The translations under genes were made by a program, and so were the position numbers. The notes under the pieces are model-generated. The model was not told the origin of the DNA. It saw nothing but the letters and a program-made list of their open reading frames with translations, and did not search any database. Of a DNA stretch of 32,815 nucleotides, positions 16,042-24,198 are shown piece by piece (within the stretch, counting starts at the first letter, position 1; the number at the start of each line of letters is the position of its first letter). This DNA comes from Hassallia byssoidea VB512170 (GTDB taxonomy: Bacteria; Cyanobacteriota; Cyanobacteriia; Cyanobacteriales; Nostocaceae): contig NZ_JTCM02000070.1 in the NCBI RefSeq assembly GCF_000817785.2, positions 1 through 32,815 on the forward strand. The letters run 5' to 3'.

Positions 16042-16381
16042 ATTGATAATTATTAGAAATAAGTATTTTGTTTAGGCTTGCCCAAATAGTAGCTTATTAT
16101 CCAAAAAAGCAATTAAACAAAATTGCCTATTGTAGACTCTCTTTAAATTAGCAAATAAAATGTATCAAAAATGTCATTTTGAGCAAAAGTATACCCGCTG
16201 GCAAGTAGCCTTAACAAAGCTTTTCAGCTTGGCTCAGTACGACAAAATGTATAATCTTTTATTTACGCCAAAAAAACCAATAGCATCTACAATACTATTC
16301 AAACAAACTTATGCTCAAAACGATATTCTCTCTAGAGAAGTATTTTATGATATGTTGACTTTTCCATAAAAGTCTGAGTCA
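16042..16381. other. Gene-free interval with no confident feature
   Basis: About 340 bases between two divergent genes. It is AT-rich and should contain the promoters of both. One 69-codon frame at 16160-16369 has no recognisable motif and no good ribosome-binding site, so it is not called. No repeats or stable hairpins stand out. Confidence 0.5.
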
Positions 16382-16714
16382 ATGCAAAATACTCGTCTCA
16401 ATAATTTGTCGAATGCCATTGCTACCCGCCTAAGGGAATGGTTTTTCAATCCTTGGCGGCGACTATCGCTGCTATTGATTAGTTTTTTGTTCGGTTTTTT
16501 TTTGGGATCGGCAGTTGCTACCACAGCCGGACAAACTGCTGAATGGGATATTGTGGTAGCCGGAACTTTAGTAGTAGTGACAGAAGTCAGCAGCAGAATA
16601 TTTTATCGTAGCAGCATTTTCGCAAGGCGATCGCTCTGGATAGAATCCCTAAACTTTCTCAAAGTTGGTTTCACCTACAGTTTATTTCTCGAAGCCTTCA
16701 AGCTGGGATCGTGA
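16382..16714 (+). CDS. ycf20: Ycf20-like protein (DUF565)
   Basis: The 110-residue product fits the Ycf20/DUF565 family of cyanobacteria and chloroplasts. It has a basic N-terminus (TRLNNLSNAIATRLREWFFN), a first hydrophobic helix (LSLLLISFLFGFFLGSAVAT), a second (DIVVAGTLVVVTEVSSRIFY) and the C-terminal helix with WIESLNFLKVGFTYSLFLEA. The biochemical role is not settled; in algae and plants Ycf20 homologues have been linked to non-photochemical quenching. It is probably a thylakoid or plasma-membrane protein. G-rich repeats begin within ten bases of its stop codon. Confidence 0.8.
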   Translation: MQNTRLNNLSNAIATRLREWFFNPWRRLSLLLISFLFGFFLGSAVATTAGQTAEWDIVVAGTLVVVTEVSSRIFYRSSIFARRSLWIESLNFLKVGFTYSLFLEAFKLGS

Positions 16715-16972
16715 GGAGTGGGGGAGGGGGGGAGGGGGGGATGGGGGGATGGGGGGACAAGGCAGACTTGGGGGACAAGGCAGACTTGGGAGACTTGGGG
16801 AGCCAGTGCGTTGCGCGGGTTTCCCGCGCTATCTGCATCTGGCGTGGACAACTAAGCACTACCCACGCTCCGACTAAGCACTATCCACGCTCCGACTAAC
16901 AACTATCCACTATCCACTAACCCTTAACCAATTACCCACTACCCATTACCCATTACCCATTACCCATTACCA
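16715..16972. repeat. Composite repeat tract before the glycerate kinase gene
   Basis: Three repeat types follow each other: GGGGGGATGGGG and GGGGGACAAGGCAGACTT units (16715-16800), a dispersed palindromic element with GAGCCAGTGCGTTGCGCGGG and TTTCCCGCGC (16798-16845), and CTAAGCACTA(C/T)CCACGCTCCGA units plus TTACCCA heptads (16850-16972). The last heptads run into the start codon of the next gene. Confidence 0.8.
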
Positions 16973-17890
16973 ATGCCCAATGACCAATTACGTTTGTTGA
17001 AATCTGTCTACCCAGCTTTTAGCCAGTTCTGCGAAACTACGCTACATCGTCAACCCAATGCGATGTTAGAGGTGTTGAGGAATTTGTGGCTACCTTTGGG
17101 AATGCAACTAGCATCACGCCGTCAAGAGTTGGGGCGTCCATTTATACAGGGAATTTTAGGAGGACAGGGAACCGGGAAAACGACAATGTGCGCGGTTCTC
17201 ACCTTGATTCTCAAAGAGTTGGGATATCATACCCTGAGTTTATCATTAGATGACTTATACAAAACTTATAGCGATCGCCTAAAACTAACACAGCAAGACC
17301 CCCGTTTAATTTGGCGCGGTCCCCCAGGAACCCATGATATAGACTTAGGCTTAACTGTACTAGATCGAATTCGCCAGTTACAAAATCCAGTAGCAGTTCC
17401 CCGCTTTGATAAATCTGCTTGCGGCGGTGCGGGTGATAGAATCACTCCAGAAATTGTCGAAGGTGTAGATATTGTATTATTTGAAGGTTGGTTTGTTGGC
17501 GTGCAACCCATCAACCCCGCAGCATTTGATACTGCACCCCCACCAATTATTACAGATGAAGATAAAGCATTTGCTCGTGATATGAATCGCCGATTAAGCG
17601 ATTATCTACCACTGTGGCAGCGATTGGACAGCTTAATCGTGCTGTATCCTAAAGATTACCGATGCTCTTTAGAATGGCGCCTCCAAGCGGAACAGCAGAT
17701 GATTGCTGCTGGTAAATCAGGAATGAGCGAAAAAGAAATAGAGCAATTTGTTTATTATTTTTGGCGTTCTCTTCATCCCGAATTATTCATCAAACCATTG
17801 GTAACAATGCCGACATTAGTTGATTTAGTTATCGAGATTAATACTGACCATAGTTTTGGTGCAGTTTATCAACCAAAAGATGTTTCTTAG
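16973..17890 (+). CDS. glyK: D-glycerate 3-kinase (GLYK type)
   Basis: This 305-residue enzyme phosphorylates D-glycerate to 3-phosphoglycerate, the last step of the photorespiratory glycolate pathway, returning carbon to the Calvin cycle. A P-loop (GGQGTGKTT, about residues 63-71) is followed by SLSLDDLYKTYSDR, WRGPPGTHDIDLG, the basic VPRFDKSACGGAGDR and VLFEGWFVGV. These are hallmarks of the plant/cyanobacterial GLYK family, related to phosphoribulokinase-type P-loop kinases. The start ATGCCCAATGACC lies at the end of a TTACCCA repeat array, with no Shine-Dalgarno visible. A conserved start further downstream is not apparent, so this one is kept. The leader is therefore made of repeat DNA. 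Confidence 0.88.
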   Translation: MPNDQLRLLKSVYPAFSQFCETTLHRQPNAMLEVLRNLWLPLGMQLASRRQELGRPFIQGILGGQGTGKTTMCAVLTLILKELGYHTLSLSLDDLYKTYSDRLKLTQQDPRLIWRGPPGTHDIDLGLTVLDRIRQLQNPVAVPRFDKSACGGAGDRITPEIVEGVDIVLFEGWFVGVQPINPAAFDTAPPPIITDEDKAFARDMNRRLSDYLPLWQRLDSLIVLYPKDYRCSLEWRLQAEQQMIAAGKSGMSEKEIEQFVYYFWRSLHPELFIKPLVTMPTLVDLVIEINTDHSFGAVYQPKDVS

Positions 17891-17919
17891 TTATTAGACC
17901 TCAAGACTCATTACCCGAC

Positions 17920-18030
17920 GACTGAAGTCGCGGCTATAAAAACGAAGTCCGCCGGCGCGGACTTAATGCCTAAAAGCCTGCGAAGGCAGGCTTTGTTTGT
18001 ATAGCCACAGGCTGGAAGCCTGTGGGCGCT
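17920..18030. repeat. Cluster of hairpin-forming dispersed repeats
   Basis: Three consecutive dyads are seen: AAGTCCGCCGGCGCGGACTT, AGCCTGCGAAGGCAGGCT and CCACAGGCTGGAAGCCTGTGG, preceded by GACTGAAGTCGCGGCTATA. Such sequences are scattered in Nostocales genomes. Their position just behind the glycerate kinase gene suggests they also act as a 3' RNA structure or terminator. Confidence 0.7.
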
Positions 18031-18179
18031 TAAGTGCAAAATCACAAAGAAATAATATGAGAATTGGCAATGGGAAACTACTACTCGTGCATTGGGTAGA
18101 ACCCGTTCTAGTTATAGATGTTAGGTCATTTAACTTAAATTTAAAATAGAAGTAAGTCAGAAAAAAAACACTCTTCTAC

Positions 18180-18536
18180 ATGAAAATACAGTCATCAGTG
18201 CTAGTCCATCTGGGATTCGGAAAATACGTGCGCTCAGATCAGGTAACAGCAGTAGTACCAATTGAGGAAGAGCGCGGACCTGGGCGGCGAACTTTTGTTC
18301 ATCTACAGGGGCAAAACGACCCAGTTATCGCTTCGCGGGCTGAAGACACCATCGTGCGCGATTTGGTGCAGGAGCCGCGAGAAGTTACTCAATCACGTCA
18401 ACAGCAAGAAATTCTCCAAGATTTATTGGTAGATTTAGGCAACGTTAACTCAACTGTGCGGCGGATCAGTCGTGATGAAGGCGGTTTGGATCTTGAACGG
18501 TTGGAGCGGCGCATCCGCCAAGTTTTAGAGAATTAA
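18180..18536 (+). CDS. RemA-like protein (DUF370 family)
   Basis: The 118-residue product has the DUF370/RemA core at its N-terminus: VHLGFGKYVRSDQVTAVVPI, then GRRTFVHLQG and DPVIASRAEDTIVRDLVQ. RemA of Bacillus is a DNA-binding activator of biofilm matrix genes; cyanobacterial members are poorly characterised. After about residue 75 there is a helical, charged extension (SRQQQEILQDLLVDLGNVNS and onward) not found in RemA, which may be a dimerisation segment. It precedes the spl-like gene on the same strand and is followed by a hairpin. The assignment rests on the short core and is moderate. Confidence 0.65.
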   Translation: MKIQSSVLVHLGFGKYVRSDQVTAVVPIEEERGPGRRTFVHLQGQNDPVIASRAEDTIVRDLVQEPREVTQSRQQQEILQDLLVDLGNVNSTVRRISRDEGGLDLERLERRIRQVLEN

Positions 18537-18545
18537 TTAAATAAT

Positions 18546-18578
18546 GGGCGTTTCCCGAACCACGGAACCGCCCTTTTG
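18546..18578 (+). terminator. Hairpin plus T-run after the RemA-like gene
   Basis: GGGCGTTTCC (18546-18555) pairs with GGAACCGCCC (18564-18573) at nine of ten positions, with an eight-base loop and TTTTG directly after. It fits a Rho-independent terminator or attenuator. It overlaps the first possible start of the next reading frame, arguing that the true start of that gene is downstream. Confidence 0.6.
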
Positions 18579-18621
18579 TCCTCAAGTGATTTTTAGCGCC
18601 AAGCAATACGGAGATGATAGT

Positions 18622-19692
18622 ATGCAGGCAATTGCAGATAATCAAGTTGCGCGTCAGCCTCGTTTGTGGATGCCCGATCGCGTAGTATTTACACCCGCAG
18701 CTTTAGAAGAATCTTATGGGCAGCAAATATTACAGCGCTTCAAGTCTCTTAATTTACCAGTAGAAGAGTTGCCGCGAAATCGCCTGACAGGTTTGCGGGG
18801 TGAGAGCGATCGCGACACTTATGATATTGCCAAGCGTACTCTCGCAGTCGTCACCGCACCCCCCAGTTCTTTCAAACTTAGTCCCATCCCTCCTTCCGCC
18901 GACTGGCAATTTCACATCGCCGAAGGTTGTCCGGCACATTGTCAATACTGCTATCTCGCAGGTAGTTTGCAAGGTCCGCCAGTTATCCGCGTTTTTGCCA
19001 ACTTGCCGCAAATATTACAAAATCTCGCAGCATACGAGCAACCAAATAAAGCCACGAGTTTTGAAGTCAGCTGCTATACTGACCCCTTAGGAATTGAGCA
19101 TTTGACAGGCAGCCTCGCTGAATGCATTCGCTACTTTGGCACACGTGAGAACGGATATCTGCGTACTGTTTCCAAGTTTGACGGAGTAGATAATTTACTC
19201 GACTTGCCGCACAACGGTCATACGCGCATGAGGATGAGTGTCAATGCTGCGCCTGTTTCCGGTCGGTTTGAGGGCGGCACCGCACCAGTAGCTTCCCGGC
19301 TTAATGCCTTGCGGCGCTTGGCGTTACCTCAGTCAAAAGGTGCTTTGGGCTATCCGGTGGGGTTGGTAATTGCCCCAATTATGCCTATAGACGATTGGGA
19401 AGCACATTATACTCGTTTATTTGATTCTATCAGTGAAGCATTAGATTTTGATTGTGACTTGACTTTTGAGTTAATTTCCCACCGCTTCACACCTGGGTCA
19501 AAAGAAGTATTACAGACTTGGTATCCTCAATCAAAGCTGGATATGGACGAAGCGACACGCAGCGTTAAGCGCAACAAGTTTGGCGGCACGAAGTATGTTT
19601 ACGATGGTGATACAATGAAGATGCTGCGCCGCTTTTTTGAAAGCGAGATTCAACGGCGTTTTCCTCAAGGTCGCATTCTCTACTGGACTTAG
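18622..19692 (+). CDS. Spore photoproduct lyase-like radical SAM protein
   Basis: This 356-residue radical SAM enzyme has the CX3CX2C cluster motif in GCPAHCQYCYLAGSLQGPP, the arrangement used by spore photoproduct lyase. A further Cys in SFEVSCYTDPLGIEHL (codon 19072-19074) lies where, from memory, Bacillus SplB has its hydrogen-donor Cys141. The C-terminal part has YPVGLVIAPIMPIDDWE and the SHRFTPGSKEVL segment typical of the family. SPL repairs the thymine dimer formed in UV-irradiated spores; cyanobacteria do not make endospores, so the substrate here is open. The frame could start at 18544, but that falls on a terminator-like hairpin; ATG 18622 has GGAG nine bases upstream and fits family length better. 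Confidence 0.82.
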   Translation: MQAIADNQVARQPRLWMPDRVVFTPAALEESYGQQILQRFKSLNLPVEELPRNRLTGLRGESDRDTYDIAKRTLAVVTAPPSSFKLSPIPPSADWQFHIAEGCPAHCQYCYLAGSLQGPPVIRVFANLPQILQNLAAYEQPNKATSFEVSCYTDPLGIEHLTGSLAECIRYFGTRENGYLRTVSKFDGVDNLLDLPHNGHTRMRMSVNAAPVSGRFEGGTAPVASRLNALRRLALPQSKGALGYPVGLVIAPIMPIDDWEAHYTRLFDSISEALDFDCDLTFELISHRFTPGSKEVLQTWYPQSKLDMDEATRSVKRNKFGGTKYVYDGDTMKMLRRFFESEIQRRFPQGRILYWT

Positions 19693-19710
19693 TACAAAAA
19701 CCCATCATAC

Positions 19711-19800
19711 CTCGTTCCTTACCTCTGGCAAGGAACGAGAAAAAATATTTTTCACGATTGTAGAGACGTTCGGTGTGGAACGTCTCTACAAGGGTTTTTT
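19711..19800. terminator. Two strong hairpins between convergent genes
   Basis: CTCGTTCCTT/AAGGAACGAG (19711-19720 and 19730-19739) forms a perfect 10-bp stem. TGTAGAGACGTTC/GAACGTCTCTACA (19759-19771 and 19778-19790) forms a perfect 13-bp stem and is followed by AGGGTTTTTT. The second is a good plus-strand terminator for the spl-like gene; the first, followed by an A-rich tract on the plus strand, could serve the minus-strand selO gene. Both sequences also resemble repeats dispersed in Nostocales. Confidence 0.75.
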
Positions 19801-19820
19801 GGTCAAATGAGGGCGATTTT

Positions 19821-21275
19821 TTATTGACCCGACCGAATTTTCTCAAGTAACTCATAAAAAGGTTGCCAATTATTTTCCTGAGCGATCGCTTCCCAAATAG
19901 ATTCAATCACAGGTCTTAATAACGGCGTTTGCGGATTATAACGAGTTAGACACTTACCAATTTTTTCTACCTCTTCTGGAGTTAAATTAGTCAAAATTCG
20001 ATGATATATACCAGACCAATTGACAAATAACTCTGTTGCTCCTAAAGATTGCCCAATCTCGGAATCTCTCAAAATATCGCTGGCATTATCTCCCCACTTA
20101 GTAGAAAAGCTGCTAGCCATTTCCGCAAAAAAGTGGTGATAACTAACTGGATACATCTTTAAGAATTCAATAGTTGCCTTTAAAAGTTCTTCACCATCTG
20201 ATATAGACAACTGCTCAAAACCCAATTTTTTCAACATTAAAGAGCGATATTCATTATGATAATGCTCATCAAAAGTTGATAGCCCAGATTCCATGTCATC
20301 TTGAGCAAAAACACTCTTTAACGGTTCTTGCAGCATTTCTAAATTCAACTTGCAAACTAACGGTTGATGGCTGTAGCAGTAGCGCCCATAATAATCGAAA
20401 TACGCAGCGACAAAGTACGGATCGTAACTCGGAATAAATGCATAAGGTCCATAGTCAAAACTCTCACCCGTAATCGACATATTGTCAGTATTTAAGACAG
20501 CATGACAAAAGCCCGCTGCCATCCATTGCGCTGCTAGTTCGGCTACGCGCTTAACTAATTCTGCATAAAATAAAGCGTATTTATCTTGTTCTGTAGCGAT
20601 TTTTGAGTAATACTGTTCAATTACGTGGTCTAAAAGCCTTTTGCTTAAATCTGGACGTTTAAGATAGTGCAGTCGTTCAAAAGTGCCAAAGCGAATATGA
20701 GATTTGCTCATCCTGACCATTACTGATGAGCGAGTCGGGGAAGGTTCATCACCGCGCCACAAAGGTAAACCTGTTTCAACCAAGCTCAAACAGCGCGAGG
20801 TTCGCACACCCATATAATGCAGCGCTTCCGCTGCGAGAACTTCGCGCACACCACCTTTGAGTGTGAGCATTCCATCTCCACCACGGGAGTAGGGCGTTCT
20901 CCCAGAACCTTTTGTCCCAAAGTCGTACAATTCGCCATCAGTGCCGCGTACTTGCCCGTAGAGAAAGCCTCTGCCGTCACCCAAGCCGGGATTGTATTCA
21001 CCGAATTGATAGCCGTGGTAACGCAGCGCTAACAATGGTTTGCGCCCTTCAAATTTGCCAAAGGCGACGATAAAATCTTCGTCTGTTACGAGTTGGGGAT
21101 TTAGCCCCAAACGCGGCAGAAGTGCGTCGTTGCGCCAGCGCAGGATGTGTTGGGGAAATTCTGCTGCTGCAACTTCGTCGTAGTAGTCATCCCCTAGAGA
21201 TTCTAAGGCTGGTTCGTAGTTGAGAGCAACAAACGGATTGTTAGAAGCGTCGTTTTGAGTTTCAGCCAAAGTCAT
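19821..21275 (-). CDS. selO: SelO/YdiU pseudokinase-fold protein AMPylase
   Basis: SelO transfers AMP from ATP to Ser, Thr or Tyr of target proteins and is linked to oxidative-stress responses. The 484-residue product has the family pattern: [15 protein letters not shown], then [20 protein letters not shown] (nucleotide-binding loop and Lys), [35 protein letters not shown], and the metal/active-site part [20 protein letters not shown] with PSYDPYF. The C-terminus lacks the selenocysteine or Cys found in eukaryotic SelO, as usual for bacterial forms. The frame is open to 21335, but [20 protein letters not shown] fits the family start better. It converges with the spl-like gene across two hairpins. 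Confidence 0.92.
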   Translation of the reverse strand: MTLAETQNDASNNPFVALNYEPALESLGDDYYDEVAAAEFPQHILRWRNDALLPRLGLNPQLVTDEDFIVAFGKFEGRKPLLALRYHGYQFGEYNPGLGDGRGFLYGQVRGTDGELYDFGTKGSGRTPYSRGGDGMLTLKGGVREVLAAEALHYMGVRTSRCLSLVETGLPLWRGDEPSPTRSSVMVRMSKSHIRFGTFERLHYLKRPDLSKRLLDHVIEQYYSKIATEQDKYALFYAELVKRVAELAAQWMAAGFCHAVLNTDNMSITGESFDYGPYAFIPSYDPYFVAAYFDYYGRYCYSHQPLVCKLNLEMLQEPLKSVFAQDDMESGLSTFDEHYHNEYRSLMLKKLGFEQLSISDGEELLKATIEFLKMYPVSYHHFFAEMASSFSTKWGDNASDILRDSEIGQSLGATELFVNWSGIYHRILTNLTPEEVEKIGKCLTRYNPQTPLLRPVIESIWEAIAQENNWQPFYELLEKIRSGQ

Positions 21276-21325
21276 TACGAGCCAAACTTGGTATATTCTT
21301 TCTTTAATACTACCTCTGGTGGGAA

Positions 21326-21433
21326 ATGACAGCACTTTTGTTAGCTTTAATTGAACAAGGCTCGCTAAAATTTGTCTATGGCAGCGCCACCTTTAAAATC
21401 TGGAGCGCAGAATGGATAAACTTTGGCAAATAA
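21326..21433 (+). CDS. Possible small ORF upstream of the SUKH gene
   Basis: A 35-codon frame starts ATGACAGCACTTTTG, preceded by GGTGGGAA, and ends within the first codons of the next gene (22-base overlap). The peptide reads [20 protein letters not shown] at its start. I do not recognise it. The upstream GG-rich sequence and the overlap are compatible with a leader peptide coupled to the next gene, but chance is equally possible. Confidence 0.2.
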   Translation: MTALLLALIEQGSLKFVYGSATFKIWSAEWINFGK

Positions 21434-22065
21434 GAAACAAGTTGACTCAATTAGCAATTTTAGATACAACATTTCAAATTTTTGGCTCAGAATCACACCA
21501 ATATCAATTCAACCCTTGCTTGGAGGAAGCTGAAATTGAAGCTTTTGAAGTTAAATACAATATTCGGCTTCCCTGTGAATATCGAAACTTTTTGCTAGAA
21601 GTTGGTAATGGCGGTACTGGACCTGGATATGGTTTATACAGACTACCAGATTTGGAAAATGAAAGTGAAATAACAGCAATACCGAGTAAAGAAAATGAAG
21701 GTTTATTGTGCAAACCATTTCCCTTAAAAGAGGCGTGGAATGATTTAAGTTTGATGAAAGACAAAGCTGATTCTGAAAGCATCCCTTACTTTGATAGCAA
21801 ATTTGTTCAGGGAACTATCACCATTGCACATTATGGTTGTGGTATTTACGCTATATTAGTTATTACTGGAGAACAAAAAGGAAAAATTTGGATAGATGAC
21901 CGGACTAATGATGGTGGAATTTATCCTGCTACTTTGAATTTTTGTCATTATTTCCATGCAGACGATCCAGATGACTTTCAATCTTCTGAAGAAGAACACG
22001 AACCTTTGAGTTTTTATGATTGGTATGAGGACTGGCTCAACCAAAGTCTACTGCAAGTTCTTTAA
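21412..22065 (+). CDS. SMI1/KNR4 (SUKH) family protein
   Basis: This 217-residue protein has the SUKH-1 pattern: EAEIEAFEVKYNIRLPCEYR, FLLEVGNGGTGPGYGLYRLP near residues 55-80, a central TITIAHYGCGIYAILVITGE and an acidic C-terminus with FYDWYEDWLNQ. SUKH proteins are known as immunity proteins against contact-dependent or secreted toxins, but many bacterial members are solitary and without a known toxin. No toxin gene with polymorphic-toxin features lies nearby, so an orphan immunity gene or a housekeeping role is possible. Confidence 0.8.
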   Translation: MDKLWQIRNKLTQLAILDTTFQIFGSESHQYQFNPCLEEAEIEAFEVKYNIRLPCEYRNFLLEVGNGGTGPGYGLYRLPDLENESEITAIPSKENEGLLCKPFPLKEAWNDLSLMKDKADSESIPYFDSKFVQGTITIAHYGCGIYAILVITGEQKGKIWIDDRTNDGGIYPATLNFCHYFHADDPDDFQSSEEEHEPLSFYDWYEDWLNQSLLQVL

Positions 22066-22079
22066 TTAAAGCCTAATTT

Positions 22080-22200
22080 AGGCGAATGGGTGCATCTTAT
22101 ACGATTTTGGATTTTAGATTTGGGATTTTGGATTGTCAGAGGTAGGATTTATTTTTTAAATTGGTATTAGATTTGGGATAAATTCCTAATTTTATCTTTT
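22080..22200. repeat. AT-rich short direct repeats
   Basis: Units of the type GATTTTGGATTTTAGATTTG occur twice around 22100-22135 and again near 22170. They fill most of the gap between the convergent SUKH and acetyltransferase genes. No clear hairpin was seen. Confidence 0.5.
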
Positions 22201-22206
22201 TGCTTT

Positions 22207-22773
22207 CTAAGGTTGCCAGTTAGGATTTGTCAGACTCGTGAGAATGTGGTCTTGCCATTGTCCATTGATTAATAAATAGTCTCTCGCATATCCTTCAACA
22301 ACAAATCCTAGCCTTTTTAGCAAATTGCCGCTACGCTGATTGTGAGGCATATAGTTTGCCATTATTCGGTGTAAATTTAATTCTTGAAAGACGTATTCAA
22401 TTGCCGCATTTAGTGCTTCTGTCATATAACCTTTACTTTGTTCAGTTTCGGCAATACTGTATCCTACAGAGCAAAATTGAGCAGCTCCCCGGATAATGTT
22501 ACGAAAGTTGATATTGCCGATAATTGTTGTTGGTTCTGACTGAACAAAAATAAATAATTTTAATGCTAGGTCATTGATAAATTCTTGTAAATCTATCTCT
22601 ACTTGTATCTGCCAATATTCTTGTGTGAAAAATTTTTCGTTCCACTGAGGATAGAATGGTGTAAGATAAGTTTTGTTTTCTGTGAAGTAGTTTATAATTT
22701 GCGGTATATCGTATGTGGTCGCTAGTCGTAATAATAGGCGATCGCTTGTTATCAATGGCAGTTCATATATCAT
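22207..22773 (-). CDS. GNAT N-acetyltransferase, RimJ/RimL type
   Basis: The 188-residue product opens with TSDRLLLRLATTYDIPQIIN, a typical start for RimJ/RimL-like acetyltransferases. The acetyl-CoA region is GYSIAETEQSKGYMTEALNA, followed by ELNLHRIMANYMPHNQRSGN and LLKRLGFVVEGYARDYLLIN, the conserved C-terminal pattern of the group. Members acetylate the N-terminal residue of ribosomal proteins, or small substrates; the target here cannot be told from sequence. Confidence 0.9.
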   Translation of the reverse strand: MIYELPLITSDRLLLRLATTYDIPQIINYFTENKTYLTPFYPQWNEKFFTQEYWQIQVEIDLQEFINDLALKLFIFVQSEPTTIIGNINFRNIIRGAAQFCSVGYSIAETEQSKGYMTEALNAAIEYVFQELNLHRIMANYMPHNQRSGNLLKRLGFVVEGYARDYLLINGQWQDHILTSLTNPNWQP

Positions 22774-22897
22774 AAAAATACGATTATATTTGGAGAAAAA
22801 TCGCCCACACCCTAGAAGGGTGCTTTAATTGGCAGATTTATTGTATAAAATAACATCATTTGCATCAATATTTATGTAAATTCACGAAATTACGTTT

Positions 22898-23668
22898 TTA
22901 TTCACCCTTCATCTGTTGAATAATCTGCATCGTCTCCACACTGACAGTACAGACTCGTTGTAGTAAATCTATCACCTGTTCTTTGTAATCTGCAAAGCGA
23001 TAAGTATTGAATTTTTCGGCAATAGTTGGATCTTTTGGCTTCTTTTCTTTATATTGATCCAAAATCCACATCAAAGCGCAACGATTGCCGAGGTGATATT
23101 CCCAAGCGAGTTTGGGGACATCTTTTAGAGTTGTGACATCATCTAAAATGATGCTTTGGTTAATTTTATCAGCTTTTAGTTTCGTTTTGGGTGTGGTTTT
23201 TCTATCTTTACCCAAAGGTAAATCAATTCGTTTTAAAGGATAGGGTGCGACAGTTTCATAATTGATGTGCAATTCCATCAACTGTTTACCCCAGCTAACC
23301 CATTGCTGAAAGTCATCGTAGAAGGGTAAGCGGGGAAATTCGCGTTTCAGATTGAGTTCGTATTTTTCTCGGTAAACCGGGTTGTGTAAGACTGCGTAGG
23401 TGTAGTGAAAAATATCTAATTTGGTAATTGTGGTGTCGTTGTAATGATTTTGGAATTGTTTCAATCCCCAGTCGGTGATGTTGTCGATACGGTTTCCGTC
23501 TTTATCGTAGCGGTAAAGGGGAAGACATTGAGTTTTTTCTAGAAAATCAAGACAAGTAATCTGATTCGTCATTAAGCACTGAAACGGTTTTGATGCACCA
23601 ATACCAGATAAACAAATATAACTGTTTTGCTCACCATTTTTAGAAATATTAAACCATTGATAAGTCAT
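22898..23668 (-). pseudogene. C-terminal remnant of a type ISP restriction-modification enzyme
   Basis: The 256 residues match only the C-terminal target-recognition part of type ISP (LlaBIII-like) single-chain restriction-modification enzymes: GEQNSYICLSGIGASKPF, then LPLYRYDKDGNR, KLDIFHYTYAVLHNPVYREK, REFPRLPFYDDFQQW and WGKQLMELHINYETV. The nuclease, helicase and methyltransferase parts, more than 1000 residues in complete enzymes, are absent, and no remnant is visible in the 250 bases upstream. A complete gene would continue to higher coordinates, where a different gene now stands. It is best read as a 5'-deleted relic, although the remaining frame is still open from an ATG and could be made as a free specificity domain. 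Confidence 0.8.
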
Positions 23669-23915
23669 ACCGTTAAAATGCTTATCAAAATAAAGCTGTG
23701 TTTTAAAAAAAGGTCTATTTGATTAGTCAGCAACCTCAGGGAATATAAGTAAGATAAATAAGAAGTTTTTAGGATGTCGGTAAAAACGCTAAGACGCTAA
23801 GACGCTTGGGTATCGCATCACTACAGCTGCAACGCGATCGCCTTGCCCTTAATTGTGAAATACTATATAAAGAATCAAGCTACAAATATGTACTCTAATA
23901 ATCAAGAATTGCTAT

Positions 23916-24143
23916 ATGATGTGCGATATTTGTGGTAACGAAGGTGTGCGTATTCGCAGGATTTCTAGAAGCTATGGTAAGGGTGAAGATTTGCTGGTGA
24001 TAGAGAATATCCCAGTAGTTACCTGTCCTCATTGCGGTGAGAGTTACTTAAGTGCGACAACACTTCACGAAATCGATCGCATTAAACGAAATCGTCAAAG
24101 TTTGGCTGTTGAACGTCCTGTGGAAGTGGCTAGCTTTGGGTAA
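23916..24143 (+). CDS. YgiT/MqsA-type zinc-finger protein, possible orphan antitoxin
   Basis: The 75-residue product has two CXXC pairs (CDICG near residue 3 and CPHCGE near residue 37), making the YgiT-type zinc ribbon also found in the N-terminus of MqsA antitoxins. The tail LHEIDRIKRNRQSLAVERPV is typical of the short cyanobacterial versions, which normally follow a DUF4258 or similar toxin gene. No intact toxin reading frame lies upstream here (23669-23915), so it may be an orphan. The ATG at 23919 is an equally possible start. Confidence 0.78.
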   Translation: MMCDICGNEGVRIRRISRSYGKGEDLLVIENIPVVTCPHCGESYLSATTLHEIDRIKRNRQSLAVERPVEVASFG

Positions 24144-24159
24144 TAAAACATTATCACAA

Positions 24160-24190
24160 AGAAGGACGCGATAAATCGCGTCACTACGGG
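24160..24190. repeat. Short palindromic repeat after the zinc-finger gene
   Basis: GACGCGATAAATCGCGTC is a near-perfect hairpin followed by ACTACG. A related sequence (GAGCGATAAATCGCTC plus ACTACG) lies at 27685-27710. It lies between convergent genes and may terminate transcription. Confidence 0.6.
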
Positions 24191-24198
24191 TTATGTGA

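Noticed and set aside
16160-16369. 69-codon frame before the Ycf20-like gene
   Set aside because: No motif, no ribosome site, and composition like the AT-rich flanks.
18544-18621. N-terminal extension of the spl-like protein
   Set aside because: The start lies on a terminator-like hairpin of the previous gene; ATG 18622 has a Shine-Dalgarno.
19290-19345. RLNALRRLALP segment in the spl-like protein as a further repeat insertion
   Set aside because: It resembles the inserted repeat translation, but the same residues are part of the normal family sequence and the DNA lacks the palindromic core and heptads.
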